Assembly (NCBI GenBank): GCA_038210375.1 | Contig: JBBQWT010000017.1 | Location: 14,453 to 78,452, forward strand | Length of the DNA stretch: 64,000 bases | Direction: 5' to 3' | DNA from: JBBQWT01 sp038210375 | GTDB lineage: Bacteria > Acidobacteriota > Terriglobia > Terriglobales > Acidobacteriaceae | In this document: piece after piece, positions 1 to 8,759 of the stretch | Position numbering within the stretch: position 1 is the first letter of the stretch | How the letters are laid out: every line of letters begins with the position of its first letter | The notes under the pieces: generated by a model | Seen by the model: only the letters and a program-made list of their open reading frames with translations | Database searches by the model: none | Told to the model about the DNA's origin: nothing | Translations under genes and position numbers: made by a program

Positions 1-2
1 TG

Positions 3-89
3 GATGCTAACATCGGCGAAATTACCGCTCTCTTTCAGGAACTGGCCGGCCGCGAAATTCCCCGCCTGGCCCAGGAGATGTTGCAGTGA
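3..89 (+). CDS. C-terminal end of an unidentified protein (partial)
   Basis: The only open reading here is the last 28 codons of a gene that begins outside the window, ending in TGA at 87-89. The visible tail contains LFQELAGREIPRLAQEMLQ and is helical-looking. It is too short to assign to a family. Its stop overlaps the GTG start of the next gene at 86-88, so the two are probably co-transcribed and translationally coupled. Function unknown. Confidence 0.5.
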   Translation, partial: DANIGEITALFQELAGREIPRLAQEMLQ

Positions 90-448
90 ACAGGCTGAAA
101 GCGATTCTGACCATCGTTGTGATCGCCACTGGGTTTTACGTGGGCTACAAAGTCCTGCCGGTTTATTTCGCTAATTTCACGTTTCAGGATTTTCTCGACA
201 GCCAAGTCCGCACCGACGTTTACGGAAATCATAGCGACGTCGAGGTCCGCGAGATCGTCATGAAAAAGGCGCGCGAGAGTGACATCCCCTTGAAATATGA
301 GGGCATCAAGGTCATTCGCTCGGGCGGCGCCGGCGGGGTGGCGGCCAGCGAATCCATTTCCGCCGATTACACGGTGCACGTCGATCTGCCCCTCTATCCC
401 CTGGATCTCCACTTCCACCCGCATAGCGGCGACAGCACAAAGTTCTAG
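86..448 (+). CDS. Small single-pass membrane protein (DUF4845-like)
   Basis: A 120-residue protein with one N-terminal hydrophobic segment (about residues 5-24, LKAILTIVVIATGFYVGYKV) followed by a soluble, probably extracytoplasmic domain of about 90 residues. The pattern of a short membrane anchor, a helical stretch with basic residues (EVREIVMKKARESDIPL) and beta strands resembles DUF4845-type proteins, but I recognise the pattern rather than a motif. The GTG start overlaps the stop of the upstream gene, and the stop lies 6 nt before the PBP start, so this is the middle gene of a tight operon. Role unknown; the neighbour suggests the cell envelope. Confidence 0.7.
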   Translation: MNRLKAILTIVVIATGFYVGYKVLPVYFANFTFQDFLDSQVRTDVYGNHSDVEVREIVMKKARESDIPLKYEGIKVIRSGGAGGVAASESISADYTVHVDLPLYPLDLHFHPHSGDSTKF

Positions 449-454
449 GGGCAA

Positions 455-3073
455 GTGGCGATCAGGGTCCGAATTCCGCGCCGCAAAGCCTTCCTCGGCA
501 GGTTCGACAGTCCCATTCTCCGCGCACTGATCGCGTTTGTCGTGATCATCGGAGCGCTGGTCACGCTGGTGATCGGCATCTTCTTCGTCAGGTACCAGAA
601 CCTTATCAATCACCGCATGAGCTCGCCCATCTTCGCCAACACCGCGAAGATCTATGCCGCGCCCCGGGTGCTGCGGGTGGGCGAACGCATCGACCGCGCC
701 GAGCTTACCAGCTACCTGCGGCGGGCCGGCTATTCCGAAGAAGGCGAACGCGGCGAATCGCGCCTGGGAACCTATCGCGTGCTGGCCGATGGCGTCAGCA
801 TCTCCCCCGGACCCGAATCCTACCATCGCCCCGACCCGGTCCATGTCGCGCTGAACAATGGCGCGGTGGAAAATATCGTGGCCCGCAGCCAGGCAGGCAC
901 GGTGTCATCCTACGAGCTGGAACCGGTGCTGTTCACCGGATTGTTTGACCAGCCGCAGCGCTCCAAGCGCCGCCTGGTCAGCTTTGACGACATTCCCAAG
1001 GTCCAGGTCGATGCCATCACGTCGATCGAAGACCGCAGGTTTTTTCAGCACGGCGGGGTGAATTACGTCCGGCTGGCCAAGGCCGCGATCACCAACCTGC
1101 GCGCCGGGCGCCGCGCCCAGGGCGGCTCTACGCTTACCATGCAGATCGCCCGCGGTTTTTTTCTTACCCGCGAAAAAATCTACAGCCGCAAGCTCACTGA
1201 GATCATCATCGCCCTGGAGCTGGAAAATAAATATTCCAAGAATAAGATTTTCGAGTTCTATGCCAACCAGGTAAATATGGGGCAGCGCGGCTCATTTTCC
1301 ATCGACGGGCTGGGCGAGGCTGCATCCTCTTACTTTGGCAAGGACATCCGCAACGTCAACCTGCCCGAAGCCGCGCTGCTCGCCGGGCTGATCCAGCGGC
1401 CCAGCTATTTTTCTCCCTACCGCCATCCCGACAAGGCGTTGGCCCGGCGCAACCTGGTGCTCGACACCATGGTGGAAACCGGCGCTATTACCACCGAAGA
1501 GGCGGACAAGGCCAAGGCTTCCCCGCTCAAGCTGGCGCCGCTCAACGTCGAAGCCAGCGACGCTCCCTATTTTGTTGATCTGGTGCGCGATTCCCTGCTG
1601 CCTTCGATGAATGAGTCGGAGCTGAACGAGCAGGGATACCGCATTTACACGTCACTGGTGCCGGAGCTGCAGCGCGCCGCCGCCCAGGCCGTGGAAACCG
1701 GCATGCAGAACGTCGATGCCCAGGTGGCGGCGCTGCACCGCCAGGTGGTCAAACGCAAGAAAGGCTCGAAGCTGCCGCCGCCGCCGGTTTCGCCGGCGCA
1801 AGTGGCCATGGTGGTGCTGGATCCGCATACCGGCAAAGTTCTGGCCCTGGTGGGCGGCCGCAATTATGGAATGAGCCAGCTGAACCACGCGGTTGCGCGC
1901 CGGCCCACGGGCTCGATCTTCAAGCCGTTCGTCTATGCCGCCGCGCTGAATACCGGCCTGGGCGGCGGCGGCAACGTGCTCACGCCCACCACCATTCTGC
2001 AGGACGAGCCGCAATCGTTTGCCAACGGAGGCAACACCTACCAGCCGCGCAACTACCACGCGGCGTACCACGGTATGGTGACCGCGCGTTACGCGCTCGC
2101 CCACTCCTTGAATAATCCGACGGTCCAACTGGCGGAGATGGTGGGCTACGGCCGGGTGGCGGCGCTGGCGCACGCCGCCGGCCTCAGTTCCGTGCGCGCC
2201 ACCCCCGCCATGGCCCTGGGTTCCTACGACGCCACACCCCTGGAGATGGCGGGCGCTTACACTGTGTTCGCAAATTCAGGCACGCGCATTTCCCCGTCGC
2301 TGGTGGCTTCGGTGCGCGATGAGCATGGCGAGATGGTGCAGGATTTCCGCACCGACAACAGCCCTGTGCTCGACCCCCGCGTGGCCTATGTGCTCACCAC
2401 CATGATGCAGGGAGTCCTCGATTCGGGCACTGGGGTCACGGTGAGGGCCCGCGGGTTCACCGCGCCTGCCGCCGGCAAGACCGGCACCTCGCACGACGCA
2501 TGGTTTGCCGGCTATACCAGCAACCTGCTGGCGATCGTGTGGGTGGGCAATGACGACTACAGCGACTTGAAACTCGCCGGAGGAACCACCGCCGGCCCCA
2601 TCTGGGCGGATTTTATGAAACGCGCGGTGATGATTCCGGGCTACCAGGATGCGCGCGCCTTCACCCAGCCCCCCGGGGTAGTGGGGGTGCAACTGGATCG
2701 CATTAGCAACCGGCTGCCTACGGCGTCGTGTCCGCAAACCTATACCGCCGCGTTCATCGCCGGAACCGAACCCAAGGAAACCTGCGAACAGGCCAATCTA
2801 AACGAAGAACAAAAAGGGTTCTTCTCCAAAATGTTTGGACTGGGCAAACCCGCGCCACCGGTGCTTGAAGGCGGCCAGGCGCCGGATGCTGGCAGTCAGG
2901 AAGGCCGCTCCATGCCGTCGCAGCCGGGCGATGGAATTTCCCGCCAGAAGAAGGGATTTTTTGGTAGCATCCTCGGTATCTTCAGAAAAGATATACCCAA
3001 AAAGACGAGCCCGGCATCTCCTCCTCCTGCGGAAAACCCCGACCAGAAGGAAGAAGATCCTCCTCCTCAATAA
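455..3073 (+). CDS. Class A penicillin-binding protein (PBP1b-like, bifunctional)
   Basis: 872-residue bifunctional peptidoglycan synthase that polymerises lipid II and cross-links the peptides on the outer face of the inner membrane. Order seen: cytoplasmic basic N-terminus, membrane anchor (about 22-45), UB2H-like region (about 60-145), glycosyltransferase GT51 with catalytic Glu in IEDRRFF (192) and the GGSTLTMQ motif (223-230), then the transpeptidase with SIFK (487-490), SLN (551-553) and KTG (675-677). All active-site motifs are intact. The tail beyond about 790 is low-complexity, rich in Pro, Gln and Lys. GTG start preceded by AGGGG. Presence of UB2H argues for PBP1b type over PBP1a. 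Confidence 0.95.
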   Translation: MAIRVRIPRRKAFLGRFDSPILRALIAFVVIIGALVTLVIGIFFVRYQNLINHRMSSPIFANTAKIYAAPRVLRVGERIDRAELTSYLRRAGYSEEGERGESRLGTYRVLADGVSISPGPESYHRPDPVHVALNNGAVENIVARSQAGTVSSYELEPVLFTGLFDQPQRSKRRLVSFDDIPKVQVDAITSIEDRRFFQHGGVNYVRLAKAAITNLRAGRRAQGGSTLTMQIARGFFLTREKIYSRKLTEIIIALELENKYSKNKIFEFYANQVNMGQRGSFSIDGLGEAASSYFGKDIRNVNLPEAALLAGLIQRPSYFSPYRHPDKALARRNLVLDTMVETGAITTEEADKAKASPLKLAPLNVEASDAPYFVDLVRDSLLPSMNESELNEQGYRIYTSLVPELQRAAAQAVETGMQNVDAQVAALHRQVVKRKKGSKLPPPPVSPAQVAMVVLDPHTGKVLALVGGRNYGMSQLNHAVARRPTGSIFKPFVYAAALNTGLGGGGNVLTPTTILQDEPQSFANGGNTYQPRNYHAAYHGMVTARYALAHSLNNPTVQLAEMVGYGRVAALAHAAGLSSVRATPAMALGSYDATPLEMAGAYTVFANSGTRISPSLVASVRDEHGEMVQDFRTDNSPVLDPRVAYVLTTMMQGVLDSGTGVTVRARGFTAPAAGKTGTSHDAWFAGYTSNLLAIVWVGNDDYSDLKLAGGTTAGPIWADFMKRAVMIPGYQDARAFTQPPGVVGVQLDRISNRLPTASCPQTYTAAFIAGTEPKETCEQANLNEEQKGFFSKMFGLGKPAPPVLEGGQAPDAGSQEGRSMPSQPGDGISRQKKGFFGSILGIFRKDIPKKTSPASPPPAENPDQKEEDPPPQ

Positions 3074-3091
3074 TTGGGTGTGAGGTCATCC

Positions 3092-4054
3092 ATGAAGCTC
3101 ACGCAGCCTACCCGCGAAACATCATCCGCCACTTTCTTCCCCCTGGGAAATCGCAATCTGACAATGCACGCCGGCAGAAACCTGGCATGCTCCGTGGTGC
3201 TGCTGGCGTTGCTGGCCACCGGGGCCACCGTGGCTTTCGCCGGGACTTCCACCGGAACCCAGGACCGGCCGCTCACGCCCGATGCGCGGGTGAATGAATC
3301 CCCCGCCGTTCCGGCGCCCGCGGGCGACAATTCAGCGACCACGCCGGAACAGCTGCGCCGTGCCGGCCCGCCTCCCGCCAATGCTTCAGCGGCCGAACTG
3401 GAAAACCTGGGCGACGGCCTGCGCTACCAGAAGGCCTATGCCGACGCTTTGGATTATTACCGCGCCGCCATCAAGCGCGGGCCGGAAACCGCCATCCTGC
3501 ATAACAAGGCGGGCATGGCGGAATTGCAATTGCTGCGCTACCAGGAAGCTCGCAAAGAGTTTGCCCATTCCACCAAAATGGATCCGCGTTATGCCGACGC
3601 CTTCAATAATGTGGGAGTGATTTATTACATCGAACGCAATTACGGCAAGGCGGTGAGGAACTACCGAAAAGCGCTGCAGGTGAACGAGACCTCTGCCAGT
3701 TTTCACAGCAACCTGGGCACCGCATTTTTTGCCCGCAAGGATTATGAAAAGGCGACCGCGGAATACCGGCGCGCTCTGCAGCTCGATCCTGAGATTTTCG
3801 ACCGCAAGTCGCGCGAAGGGATCTCCGCCCGCATGGCTTCTCCTGAAGACCGCGCGCGCTACCATTTCGTGATCGCCAAGATGTTCGCTGCCCATCAAAA
3901 CATGGATAAATGCCTGCTCTATTTGCGCAAGGCCATGGAAGAGAATTACGCGGGCCTGGACGGCGTTTATACTGACAGCGAATTCGCCGGTCTGCGCAAA
4001 GATCCGCGCTTTGCCGAGATGATGAGCAAGCGCCAGCCACCCCTGCCGAACTAG
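3092..4054 (+). CDS. Secreted TPR-repeat protein
   Basis: About 320 residues. The ATG at 3092 has GAGG upstream, but the best signal peptide begins at an internal Met (ATG 3164: MHAGRNLACSVVLLALLATG), so either a long n-region or the later start is used. A Pro/Ala-rich linker is followed by four tetratricopeptide repeats (about residues 105-245, e.g. AELENLGDGLRYQKAYADALDYY, HNKAGMAELQLLRYQEA, NNVGVIYYIERNYGKA, SNLGTAFFARKDYEKA). TPRs are protein-binding scaffolds. The gene follows the PBP by 18 nt, so a periplasmic role linked to envelope assembly is an inference. Exact partner unknown. Confidence 0.85.
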   Translation: MKLTQPTRETSSATFFPLGNRNLTMHAGRNLACSVVLLALLATGATVAFAGTSTGTQDRPLTPDARVNESPAVPAPAGDNSATTPEQLRRAGPPPANASAAELENLGDGLRYQKAYADALDYYRAAIKRGPETAILHNKAGMAELQLLRYQEARKEFAHSTKMDPRYADAFNNVGVIYYIERNYGKAVRNYRKALQVNETSASFHSNLGTAFFARKDYEKATAEYRRALQLDPEIFDRKSREGISARMASPEDRARYHFVIAKMFAAHQNMDKCLLYLRKAMEENYAGLDGVYTDSEFAGLRKDPRFAEMMSKRQPPLPN

Positions 4055-4180
4055 GAAAGCATAAAATTCTCCCGCGTTTCCGCAGCCGCACCCGTTTGGG
4101 TGGCGCTGCGATTAGCGTCCGCGCTGCTGTCGGAGTTTGACGAACCCGCGCCCCTCAGCGAGAATGAAAGCATCGACAGT

Positions 4181-4256
4181 GGGCCTGTGGCGCAGCTGGG
4201 AGCGCGCTTCCATGGCATGGAAGAGGTCGTCGGTTCGATCCCGACCAGGTCCACCA
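4181..4256 (+). tRNA. tRNA-Ala (anticodon GGC)
   Basis: 76-nt cloverleaf read by hand. The acceptor arm GGGCCTG pairs with CAGGTCC and includes the G3:U70 wobble that is the alanine identity element. The anticodon stem CTTCC/GGAAG encloses loop ATGGCAT with anticodon GGC, reading GCC codons. The T arm contains GGTTCGATCCC, and the 3' CCA is encoded. It stands alone rather than in a tRNA cluster. Confidence 0.97.
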
Positions 4257-4616
4257 AAAAACTGCACAAGTCGCCAGGCTTGTGCCTTGGGGGAACTGGA
4301 AGCCAGAGTCTCCAATACACGGCGGTGCTCGTTTCGGCGTCAAGGAACTCCGGTTACAGCCGCCTGCAATGTAACTTGATCCCGTCTATTCTCCGCACCA
4401 AGTGCGGAGATCATAAGCAGTAATCTCCCCAATCCTAGTAATTTACTACGCAAAATATGCGGAGAATAGCGTTGCCAGTGTCTCTTCGGTGTGAAAACTT
4501 GAACTTGCAGTTCAGCCGGATGAAGACACCAGTATTCTTGTGATCAAGAGGGCGTTAGCCTGCGGGCGATGTCCGCAGCTTGTAGCGCCGATGCCCGCAT
4601 TTCTGGAAATAGACCC
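4257..4616. other. Gene-free stretch downstream of tRNA-Ala with nested inverted repeats
   Basis: No convincing gene. The stretch is poorer in GC than its surroundings and holds two overlapping palindromes. CTCCGCA (4391-4397) pairs with TGCGGAG (4403-4409) as a 7-bp hairpin with a 5-nt loop. The longer arm CTATTCTCCGCA (4386-4397) pairs perfectly with TGCGGAGAATAG (4458-4469). A further arm TGCGGGC (4561-4567) matches GCCCGCA (4593-4599). These could be alternative RNA folds or remnants of a mobile element beside the tRNA. Confidence 0.5.
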
Positions 4617-4668
4617 ATAAAAAAACCGGGCCGCTTCCAACTTGCTGGAAGTGGCCCGGGAAATTATT
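4617..4668 (-). terminator. Rho-independent terminator for the beta-helix gene
   Basis: On the minus strand a 14-bp GC-rich stem (arms 4646-4659 and 4626-4639, one G-U pair, 6-nt loop) is followed by a run of seven T. It sits 20 nt past the stop of the minus-strand beta-helix gene. An A-rich run on the other side makes it possibly bidirectional. Confidence 0.9.
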
Positions 4669-4688
4669 TGCCGGAGCCGGTGACCCGG

Positions 4689-5636
4689 TTACTGGCGGGG
4701 CAGAGTGCCGGTTGGGGCGCCATCGCCACCGGTGTTGCCGGCGACGTTGTTGGTGCCCTGTCCGCCCTGGCTGAACGAGAGCAACTGGCCGCCCCCGCTG
4801 TTGGCCAGTCCGATGCCCGCGTTGTTGGTCACGGTCACGTTGCTGACGCGAACGATGGTGGGCTGCCCGGCAGACGCGGAGTGGATGCCGTTGCTGCCAT
4901 TATTGGAGGATGTGGAGTCAGCGATGTTCATCTCCGCGCTGGCGGCCGTGCCCTTGGCCACAAACCCGATGTTAGTGTTGCCGGAAGCATCACTGTCCCG
5001 AACGCTTACCCGGGCGCCATCAATGGCTTTAACTCCGTACCCATTGAAGTCGGAGCGCACGTTGTCCAGAAGCGCGCTGGCGTTGGCGATCAGGATGCCG
5101 CCGCCCGCGTTGTTGCGGACGGTAGTGTTGATCATGAACAACTGATTGGCCGTGCCGCCGGCGGTGGGCTCGAAGTCCACGCCCAGGCCGGTGAAGCTGG
5201 AGATGGCGACATTTTCCAGATGCAGAACCACGCCGCTGGCGGCGCTTACACTGACGCCGGTTGCACCGGTCGTAACCCCCGCCAGTTCAATGTTGCGCAG
5301 AGTCACGTTGATGTTGGCAGTGCTGATGTTGACTGCTGAGGCGCCGACCCCGGGAAGAATGCTGGCGACAGGTCCGCCTCCGCCGTCAATCGTGATCGAT
5401 TTAGTGATGTTCACCGCGCCAAACCCGCCGGGATCAAGGGCATCGATTTCGCCACCGCTTGCGGTTTTGCTAATCGCTCCGGCAAAGGTCTTGCAGGGAG
5501 CGGTGCGGCTACAGGGGTTGGCATCATCGCCCACTCCCGACACCCAGGTTCGCGTTTGAGCTTGCGCAAATGATGCTGCGGTTAGAACCACCAATATGAA
5601 CCCGGTTGCTTTAATGCTCGAGTGAAACTTTCTCAT
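4689..5636 (-). CDS. Secreted right-handed parallel beta-helix protein
   Basis: About 315 residues with a signal peptide ending near FAQAQ, then a region with CSRTAPCKTFAGAISKT and IDALDPGGFGAVNITKSITIDG, the opening coil typical of polymorphic outer-membrane / pectate-lyase-like beta-helices, followed by repeated N-rich turns. It is clearly paralogous to the C-terminal third of the adjacent phosphoesterase fusion: both end with GLANSGGGQ.LS, GQGTNN and GDGAPTG or GNGAPTG. I start at ATG 5636 because AAGGAG lies 6-7 nt before it; an in-frame GTG at 5657 lacks this. Catalytic residues are not evident, so it may be a surface or matrix protein. Confidence 0.85.
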   Translation of the reverse strand: MRKFHSSIKATGFILVVLTAASFAQAQTRTWVSGVGDDANPCSRTAPCKTFAGAISKTASGGEIDALDPGGFGAVNITKSITIDGGGGPVASILPGVGASAVNISTANINVTLRNIELAGVTTGATGVSVSAASGVVLHLENVAISSFTGLGVDFEPTAGGTANQLFMINTTVRNNAGGGILIANASALLDNVRSDFNGYGVKAIDGARVSVRDSDASGNTNIGFVAKGTAASAEMNIADSTSSNNGSNGIHSASAGQPTIVRVSNVTVTNNAGIGLANSGGGQLLSFSQGGQGTNNVAGNTGGDGAPTGTLPRQ

Positions 5637-5696
5637 TTTCTTCTCCTTTGAATTCACCTGCTGAATTTGAAGCCGAATGCTGCTGTATGTCGAAGA

Positions 5697-8147
5697 TTAT
5701 CGTCGCGCAAAGACGCCGGTGGGCGCTCCATTGCCCCCGATGTTACCGCTAATATTATTGGTCCCCTGACCGTTCCTGCTCAATGAGAGAATCTGCCCAC
5801 CTCCGCTATTGGCCAAGCCAGTGCCGGTGTTTTCGGTGACGGTGACGTTGCTAAGGCGAATGATTGCGCTGCCGCCGGAGACGACCGCGGAGTCGATCCC
5901 ATTGCCGCCATTGGCGGCTGAAATGGAATCGACAATGCTTAACTGCACGGCGCCGCCCGAGGATTGTGCCGCATAGCCCTGGCTGGTGTTGCCGCCCGCT
6001 GAACCGCGGCGGACTTCCACAATCGCTCCGTCGATGGCCTTCACCCCGAACGAATTGCGAGCGGAAGCCACGGCGTTCAGCGCCGCTTTGGCGTTGGCAA
6101 TCAGGATTCCTCCTTTTACGTTATTGCGAACGCTGGTGCGGGTCACCAGGAGTTGATTGGCCTGGCCTCCCGCGCCCGGTTCAAAATCAATGCCTATCCC
6201 GGCAAAGCTCGTGATAACGCATTTTTCCACGTGCAGCGTCACCCCCGTGACCCCGGGGCCGACCGTAATTCCGGAGAAGCCAATCGTAGCGCCGGTGATA
6301 TCGAGATTACGCAGCGTGATGTTTACGTTGGAAGCATTGATCACGATTGCGTAACCATTTCCGCCGGTGACAATGCCGGCTGTTAGGCCGCCGCCGCCAT
6401 CGATGGTCACCGATTTGTTGATGGTGATCGGGCCGTATTCACCGGGATCGATGACGTCAATCTCGCCGCCAGCGGAAGTCTTGGCCAGGGCGCCGGCAAA
6501 GGTGAGACAAGGGGACGGCCGGCTGCAGACGTTGGTGTCGACCCCGAGCGTGGAAACATAGGTATTGCTGGAAACGATCGACACTCCGGTTCCGGTCAGG
6601 TTTACTACGTGGGGCGAACCCGCGGCGGAGTCAGTGTAGGTAAGTGTCCCGGCGCGGGCTCCGCCAGCCGATGGGGTGAAGGTTACGTTGGTAGTGCAGG
6701 ACGCGCCCGCCGCCAGCGATGTTCCGCAATTGTTGGTCTGGGTATAGTCTCCTGTGGCCGCGATGGAGGTAATGGAGAGCGCACCGGTTCCCGTATTGGT
6801 CAAAGTTTCAACCTGGGTCGTGGAGGTTCCCACATTTTGATTGCCGAAGTTAAGGCTTGACGGCGACAAAGAAACGACAGGCGCCGGAGAGACTCCGTTG
6901 CCGGTCAATGTAACCACCTGCGATCCGCTGGGAGCGGAATCCTTAAACGTCAAAGTTCCATTGCGAATTCCCAGGACGGTGGGCTTGAAGGTGACAGTGG
7001 TGGTGCAGGAAGCCCCGGCGGCCAGAGAGACGCCGCAATTATTGGTCTGGCTGTAATCTCCGGTAGCGATAATTGAAGTGATCGACATCGCGGCGTTGCC
7101 GTTATTGGTCAGGGTCACCGTCTTGCTGGTGTTGGTGTTCAGGGTCTGATCGCCGTAGCTCAACGCGGTGGTGGATAGCACCGGACACGCCGAAGGCGCC
7201 CCGAAGAAGTCTTTCATGGGGATGGCGGTCGCCGAATCTCCGGGATAGGTGGTGATCCCCAGCGCGTCCAGCATGGTTCGCAGGGCGTTCTGGTGCTGGT
7301 AGCGGACGTTGGAAACGAAATGAGGAATGACTTTCGGCCCGATAACCGCGGTATAAACCAATCCCGACTGATCCAGGTCGTCGTTATCAAAGGTGATGAT
7401 GAGAATTCCGTCGCCGCACGGCTGAAAGTAAGGCTGGCTCAACAGCGGCGCAATGTTGTTTTGCAGCCAGAGATCGGCCTGCGCCGGACTGGCGTCGTGG
7501 GCATCGTGCAGGTTATTGGGAATGATAAAGGAATACTGGGGCAGGGTGCCGGCATTCATGTCGGTGGTGAACTGGCTGAAATCCACCATATTGTTGGCCT
7601 GCGTGGTGCTGTTGATGATGTCGGAGTAATGGATCGGCCCGTTATGATGAGGGTCATATTGGCAATACGGGTCGGGACAAACGGTCTGGCCCAGTCCGGT
7701 GTATCCGGTGGAAGGGATGTCCTCCGCGTAGAGCCTCCAGGATTTACCCGCTTTGGCCATCTCGCGGTAAATATTGTCATCGGTAATCGTGCTCGTGCAA
7801 CTGCCGCCGCCGCAACCAAAGTTGTTGGTTCCAGGAGGCAGCGTGCATCGCGCACTGTTTTCACAACTTCCCGATGAGACCCAAAGGTAAGCAAGCAGCG
7901 AGCCGGCATTGTTGGTCAGGTAGTTCGTGGCATGCCCGTAAAGGTTTCCCTGGCTCACCAGCCACGGCATATAGGTCGTGGAGCTGGCGGTGTTGACCAC
8001 GCTGGAATAACTCGTATTTTCTTCCATGATCAGGAAAACGTGCTTGGAAGCCGGAACCTGCGCGGCCACCGGCAGGGCAGCTCCCAGCAGGAGAAAAAAC
8101 ATCACCAGATAAAGGAAGAGGTTCAGGCGTTTCTTAAAGAAGGTCAT
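5697..8147 (-). CDS. Secreted phosphoesterase fused to two choice-of-anchor beta-sandwich repeats and a beta-helix
   Basis: About 816 residues with a signal peptide (MTFFKKRLNLFLYLVMFFLL to AAQ). Residues about 35-330 match the phosphoesterase / acid phosphatase-phospholipase C superfamily: metal-site strand HVFLIMEENTSY, FIIPNNLHDAHD and ILIITFDNDD. Two approximately 95-residue HYDIN/ASPM-type repeats follow (VTLTNNGNAAMSITSI and ETLTNTGTGALSITSI, each with NNCG.SLAAGASCTT). The last about 270 residues form a beta-helix paralogous to the next gene. The Cys pattern suggests export and disulfides. ATG 8147 gives the cleanest signal peptide; an in-frame TTG at 8171 is possible. Substrate unknown; phosphate scavenging from phospholipids or phosphomonoesters is an inference. 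Confidence 0.85.
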   Translation of the reverse strand: MTFFKKRLNLFLYLVMFFLLLGAALPVAAQVPASKHVFLIMEENTSYSSVVNTASSTTYMPWLVSQGNLYGHATNYLTNNAGSLLAYLWVSSGSCENSARCTLPPGTNNFGCGGGSCTSTITDDNIYREMAKAGKSWRLYAEDIPSTGYTGLGQTVCPDPYCQYDPHHNGPIHYSDIINSTTQANNMVDFSQFTTDMNAGTLPQYSFIIPNNLHDAHDASPAQADLWLQNNIAPLLSQPYFQPCGDGILIITFDNDDLDQSGLVYTAVIGPKVIPHFVSNVRYQHQNALRTMLDALGITTYPGDSATAIPMKDFFGAPSACPVLSTTALSYGDQTLNTNTSKTVTLTNNGNAAMSITSIIATGDYSQTNNCGVSLAAGASCTTTVTFKPTVLGIRNGTLTFKDSAPSGSQVVTLTGNGVSPAPVVSLSPSSLNFGNQNVGTSTTQVETLTNTGTGALSITSIAATGDYTQTNNCGTSLAAGASCTTNVTFTPSAGGARAGTLTYTDSAAGSPHVVNLTGTGVSIVSSNTYVSTLGVDTNVCSRPSPCLTFAGALAKTSAGGEIDVIDPGEYGPITINKSVTIDGGGGLTAGIVTGGNGYAIVINASNVNITLRNLDITGATIGFSGITVGPGVTGVTLHVEKCVITSFAGIGIDFEPGAGGQANQLLVTRTSVRNNVKGGILIANAKAALNAVASARNSFGVKAIDGAIVEVRRGSAGGNTSQGYAAQSSGGAVQLSIVDSISAANGGNGIDSAVVSGGSAIIRLSNVTVTENTGTGLANSGGGQILSLSRNGQGTNNISGNIGGNGAPTGVFARR

Positions 8148-8230
8148 AAGTGGGAAAATCCGTTTCAGCAAATTGAGTACGCACAGCCCTTCATGCAGGA
8201 TTGATTATCGTCAGAGGCAAATCAGGCTGT

Positions 8231-8263
8231 AAAGTTACCGAGGTAAGTTACCGAGGTAAGTTA
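8231..8263. repeat. 13-bp tandem repeat upstream of the phosphoesterase gene
   Basis: AAGTTACCGAGGT occurs twice in a row and is followed by a partial third copy AAGTTAG. It lies about 85-115 bp upstream of the phosphoesterase start. Direct tandem sites at this distance could be a regulator binding site or replication slippage. Confidence 0.75.
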
Positions 8264-8351
8264 GATGCAGCAATTTAAAATTTGGTTCGAGGGTAAGGCA
8301 GCCTTCCGCGTATCGAACTCGAATCCGGCTGCAACGCTTTCCCGCCCGCTG

Positions 8352-8759
8352 TTAACGGGCCCCTCGCGGCGTTCCGCCTTCCTGCTCCGGCCGCCGCCGG
8401 GTATAGCGCCATGCCCAGAAAATCAATGGGACCTGCAGCGGCAATCGCAGCCACTGCAGCCAGCTTTGGCCGGCAATTCCCATGAACGGGATGTGGGCGG
8501 CCGCCACGTAGATGTTGGCGGGAAATACGCAGACCAGCAGCGCCACCAGTCCCCAGGCGGCGGCGCGGCGCGTGACTGGTATGAGCACACCAATGCCGCC
8601 CAGTATTTCCGCAACGCCGCTCGCCGCCACCACCACTCCCGGCGCGGGGAAAAATGGCGGCACGATTCTGACATACGCCCCCGGAATTATGAAATGCATG
8701 GCCCCGGCGCCGACAAACAATGCCGCCAGCAGCAGGCAGCCGAGGTCAGGGGGTTTCAT
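8352..8759 (-). CDS. DoxX-like small integral membrane protein
   Basis: 135 residues, four predicted membrane helices (LGCLLLAALFVGAGAMHF, GVVVAASGVAEILGGIGVLI, AAAWGLVALLVCVFPANIYVAA, LPLQVPLIFWAW), the usual size and shape of the DoxX / DoxX-like family. The reading frame stays open further upstream, but that part lies inside the photolyase gene. ATG 8759 overlaps the photolyase stop by 14 nt, indicating translational coupling. The family is linked to respiratory or redox membrane functions, but here the partner is unknown. Confidence 0.85.
   Translation of the reverse strand: MKPPDLGCLLLAALFVGAGAMHFIIPGAYVRIVPPFFPAPGVVVAASGVAEILGGIGVLIPVTRRAAAWGLVALLVCVFPANIYVAAAHIPFMGIAGQSWLQWLRLPLQVPLIFWAWRYTRRRPEQEGGTPRGAR

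Noticed and set aside
35..844. 269-residue minus-strand open frame
   Set aside because: Antisense to the small membrane protein and PBP genes; its translation has no recognisable fold and the plus-strand proteins have clear motifs.
4569..5339. 256-residue plus-strand frame across the beta-helix gene
   Set aside because: Antisense to a protein with a signal peptide and clear paralogue; starts inside a terminator region.
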